A stretch of 64,000 nucleotides of DNA, from contig NC_089755.1 in assembly GCF_040412425.1 (NCBI RefSeq), forward strand, positions 58,886,798 to 58,950,797, read 5' to 3'. This DNA comes from Macrobrachium rosenbergii (taxonomy: Eukaryota > Arthropoda > Malacostraca > Decapoda > Palaemonidae). This document shows, one piece after another, positions 62,515 through 64,000 of the stretch. Under the pieces are notes generated by a model. That model was not told the origin of the DNA and did not search any database. It worked only from the letters and a program-made list of their open reading frames with translations. Each line of letters starts with the position of its first letter. Position 1 is the first letter of the stretch. Made by a program: the position numbers and the translations under genes.

Positions 62515-62745
62515 ATTAATGAACTAAAAACGAAACATCCATTGTAAATACTGATAACCAGTTTTTAAACTGTTTACTAATGGAAATCCATTTAAATCTC
62601 AAACAAAATTAACTATGAAAAGTGCTCCAATTAATGAACTAAAAACCAAACATCCATTGTAAATACTGATCAGCAGTTTTTAAATTGTTTACTAATGGAA
62701 ATCCATATAAATCTAAAAAATAAAATTAACTATGAAAAGTGCTCA
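62515..62745. repeat. Tandem duplication, about 116-bp unit
   Basis: Copies at about 62510-62622 and 62628-62742 share CCAATTAATGAACTAAAAAC, CATCCATTGTAAATACTGAT and GTTTACTAATGGAAATCCAT. Confidence 0.93.
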
Positions 62746-63009
62746 ACAGCTTGCAAACTTGGCATCTGCAAGATAAATGACGAAAAACCTGTAAATACAT
62801 TAATACAATACTCCAACAGCACTGCAGGAAAAAAATTTCTACACCACTTCAGTAAAAAAAAAATATCAGTTCTATTCACCTTCAAGGAACAGCTGCTGCA
62901 GGAAGTGATTATTGTACAATAGAGCGGTCACTGAATCAAGTTTCTTCAACAAATCGAAGTTCCAGACGGTACACGAAATGGTGAACTTCAGAACTGTCTT
63001 GATTCCCTT

Positions 63010-63633
63010 CAAGTGCAGCAGATTGCTGTAAAAATCGTTCAGATAGTGAAACAAGCATGAAATTTGGCACAAACATTCCTAAGACTACGCTCTCTTAGAA
63101 AAGGGCGCTGGCCACCTGAAAATCAAGATGGCGGCTATTTTTCAAAATGGCCGCCATCTATGTTGAGATTCACTGGTTTGGGAGCATCTATTGGATGGAA
63201 TATGCCAGTTTTTTTTTAAACCTCGACTTTTAGGTTATAAAAATGTTCCATACCACACATTTTATTGAAAACCCTTACTAAATGAATTGTAACCAAGATG
63301 GCGTACAAAATGGTTGCCATAAAAGTTTTTTTTTCTATCCACAGCGCTAGCAGACAGAGACCAACTGTTTTTATTTAATGGTATATTCATGTGATCAGAC
63401 AGTTTAACTAATATGCTATTTTCAACTGAAATAGTAATGGTATGGTCACATACAACATTGTGTCTAAGACTGTAACCATAAAAAGAAAAGAGAAATACGG
63501 ACTAAACGCAACCAATCTATGTATAGGTCTCTCAACCTACACCTTTGAAAAATTCGAGGATAAGAAGGTAGGCATAGCATGACACGTTGGATGCTCAAGC
63601 TAGATTATCTACTGAAGAGAGGGCAATATTTAT
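63010..63633 (-). mobile_element. Noncoding 3' region of the CXC-domain element
   Basis: It follows the stop of the element gene on the minus strand. Features: paired GCCGCCAT words in opposite orientation (AAGATGGCGGC at 63127 and AATGGCCGCCAT at 63147), a third AAGATGGCG at 63295, and TGCCAAATTTCATGCTTGTT near 63060. From memory similar wording accompanies such elements in arthropods; extent inferred. Confidence 0.4.
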
Positions 63634-64000
63634 CTAGACTTCACATTTGCAAGTGCACAGAGCTGTGCAGGGAAGACCCAGCTTGTAGCACTTGCACCTT
63701 TCCCGACAGCCTGCTTTGCATCCACATTTGGTAAGCTGTTGGCAACTCTTGGCTAAGGGCGAGTTGGTTGTCAGAGGACTTGCCATGCTTCACCAGACTT
63801 TTGCCATCCCCACTCAGCAGGGTTCTCTGGCTGTGGCTGACACTGGGTGGCCTGCCCCACACACAACCAGCCTGGTACGCAGCACGCTTGGTGTGTTGGA
63901 GGAGAGCTCCCCTGGTTGGTGGAATGGCCTCATATGCCCTTTGTTTTCTGGCAAACATATCAAGTTTAGCCTCATCCACAGTGCCAGCAGTGCTGGATCT
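63634..64000 (-). pseudogene. Mobile-element gene fragment with C-terminal CXC (TSO1-like) domain, two frameshifts
   Basis: The gene enters from the right edge. Frame 1 reads DEAKLDMFARKQRAYEAIPP and AALL-type helix text up to GCVWG. Near 63855-63858 (a run of four C) the frame shifts; the next part holds PAEWGWQKSGEAWQV. Near 63771-63774 it shifts again into KCGCKAGCRERCKC, LGLPCTALCTCKC and a stop at 63634. The cysteine spacing CxCxxxCxxxCxCxxxxxxCxxxCxC is that of CXC/tesmin motifs, found at the end of repeated proteins in many marine invertebrate genomes. Two single-base deletions make this copy inactive unless the assembly is wrong. Whether the parent is a DNA transposon or retroelement was not determined. 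Confidence 0.72.

Overview
The window looks like nuclear DNA of a decapod or other malacostracan crustacean. The grounds are one animal-type intron-rich gene, an extreme density of long dinucleotide and trinucleotide arrays (CT, TA, TTA), many minisatellites with units of about 18-115 bp, and pieces of animal transposons (hAT-type, LINE, a CXC-domain element). The taxon is inferred from this style; no species marker was found.

Layout. Positions 2901-26419 on the plus strand hold the last eleven coding exons of a dipeptidyl peptidase IV-like serine protease (family S9B). Together they give 661 residues covering most of the beta-propeller and the whole alpha/beta-hydrolase domain. The Ser-Asp-His triad, the oxyanion Tyr and the substrate-binding Glu-Glu pair are all present. 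Every intron is GT-AG and all phases agree across the ten junctions. The N-terminal exons (cytoplasmic tail, membrane anchor and start of the propeller) lie upstream of the window. Introns are filled with microsatellites, an inverted-repeat element present twice, a hAT-type non-autonomous element and a broken LINE.

The most notable structure is in two introns of this gene. Intron 5 is an array of about 22 degenerate copies of the 3' splice site plus first bases of the exon that follows it. Intron 10 is an array of copies of the last exon bases plus donor site of the exon that precedes it. Both minisatellites were seeded by an intron-exon junction and now present rows of decoy splice sites next to the true one.

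From 27 to 38 kb I see only intergenic repeats. At 38.8-42.7 kb there is a weak but coherent set of gene-like signals on the plus strand: a TATA box, four exons bounded by splice sites with one reading frame of about 96 codons, and a terminal exon with ATTAAA. It resembles no family I recognise. From 41 to 61 kb there is a succession of unrelated minisatellites. The strand bias of the sequence reverses near 48-49 kb, and GA arrays replace the CT arrays of the left half, which hints at transcription from the minus strand on the right. The right edge holds the 3' end of a minus-strand mobile-element gene with a CXC cysteine domain, broken by two frameshifts.
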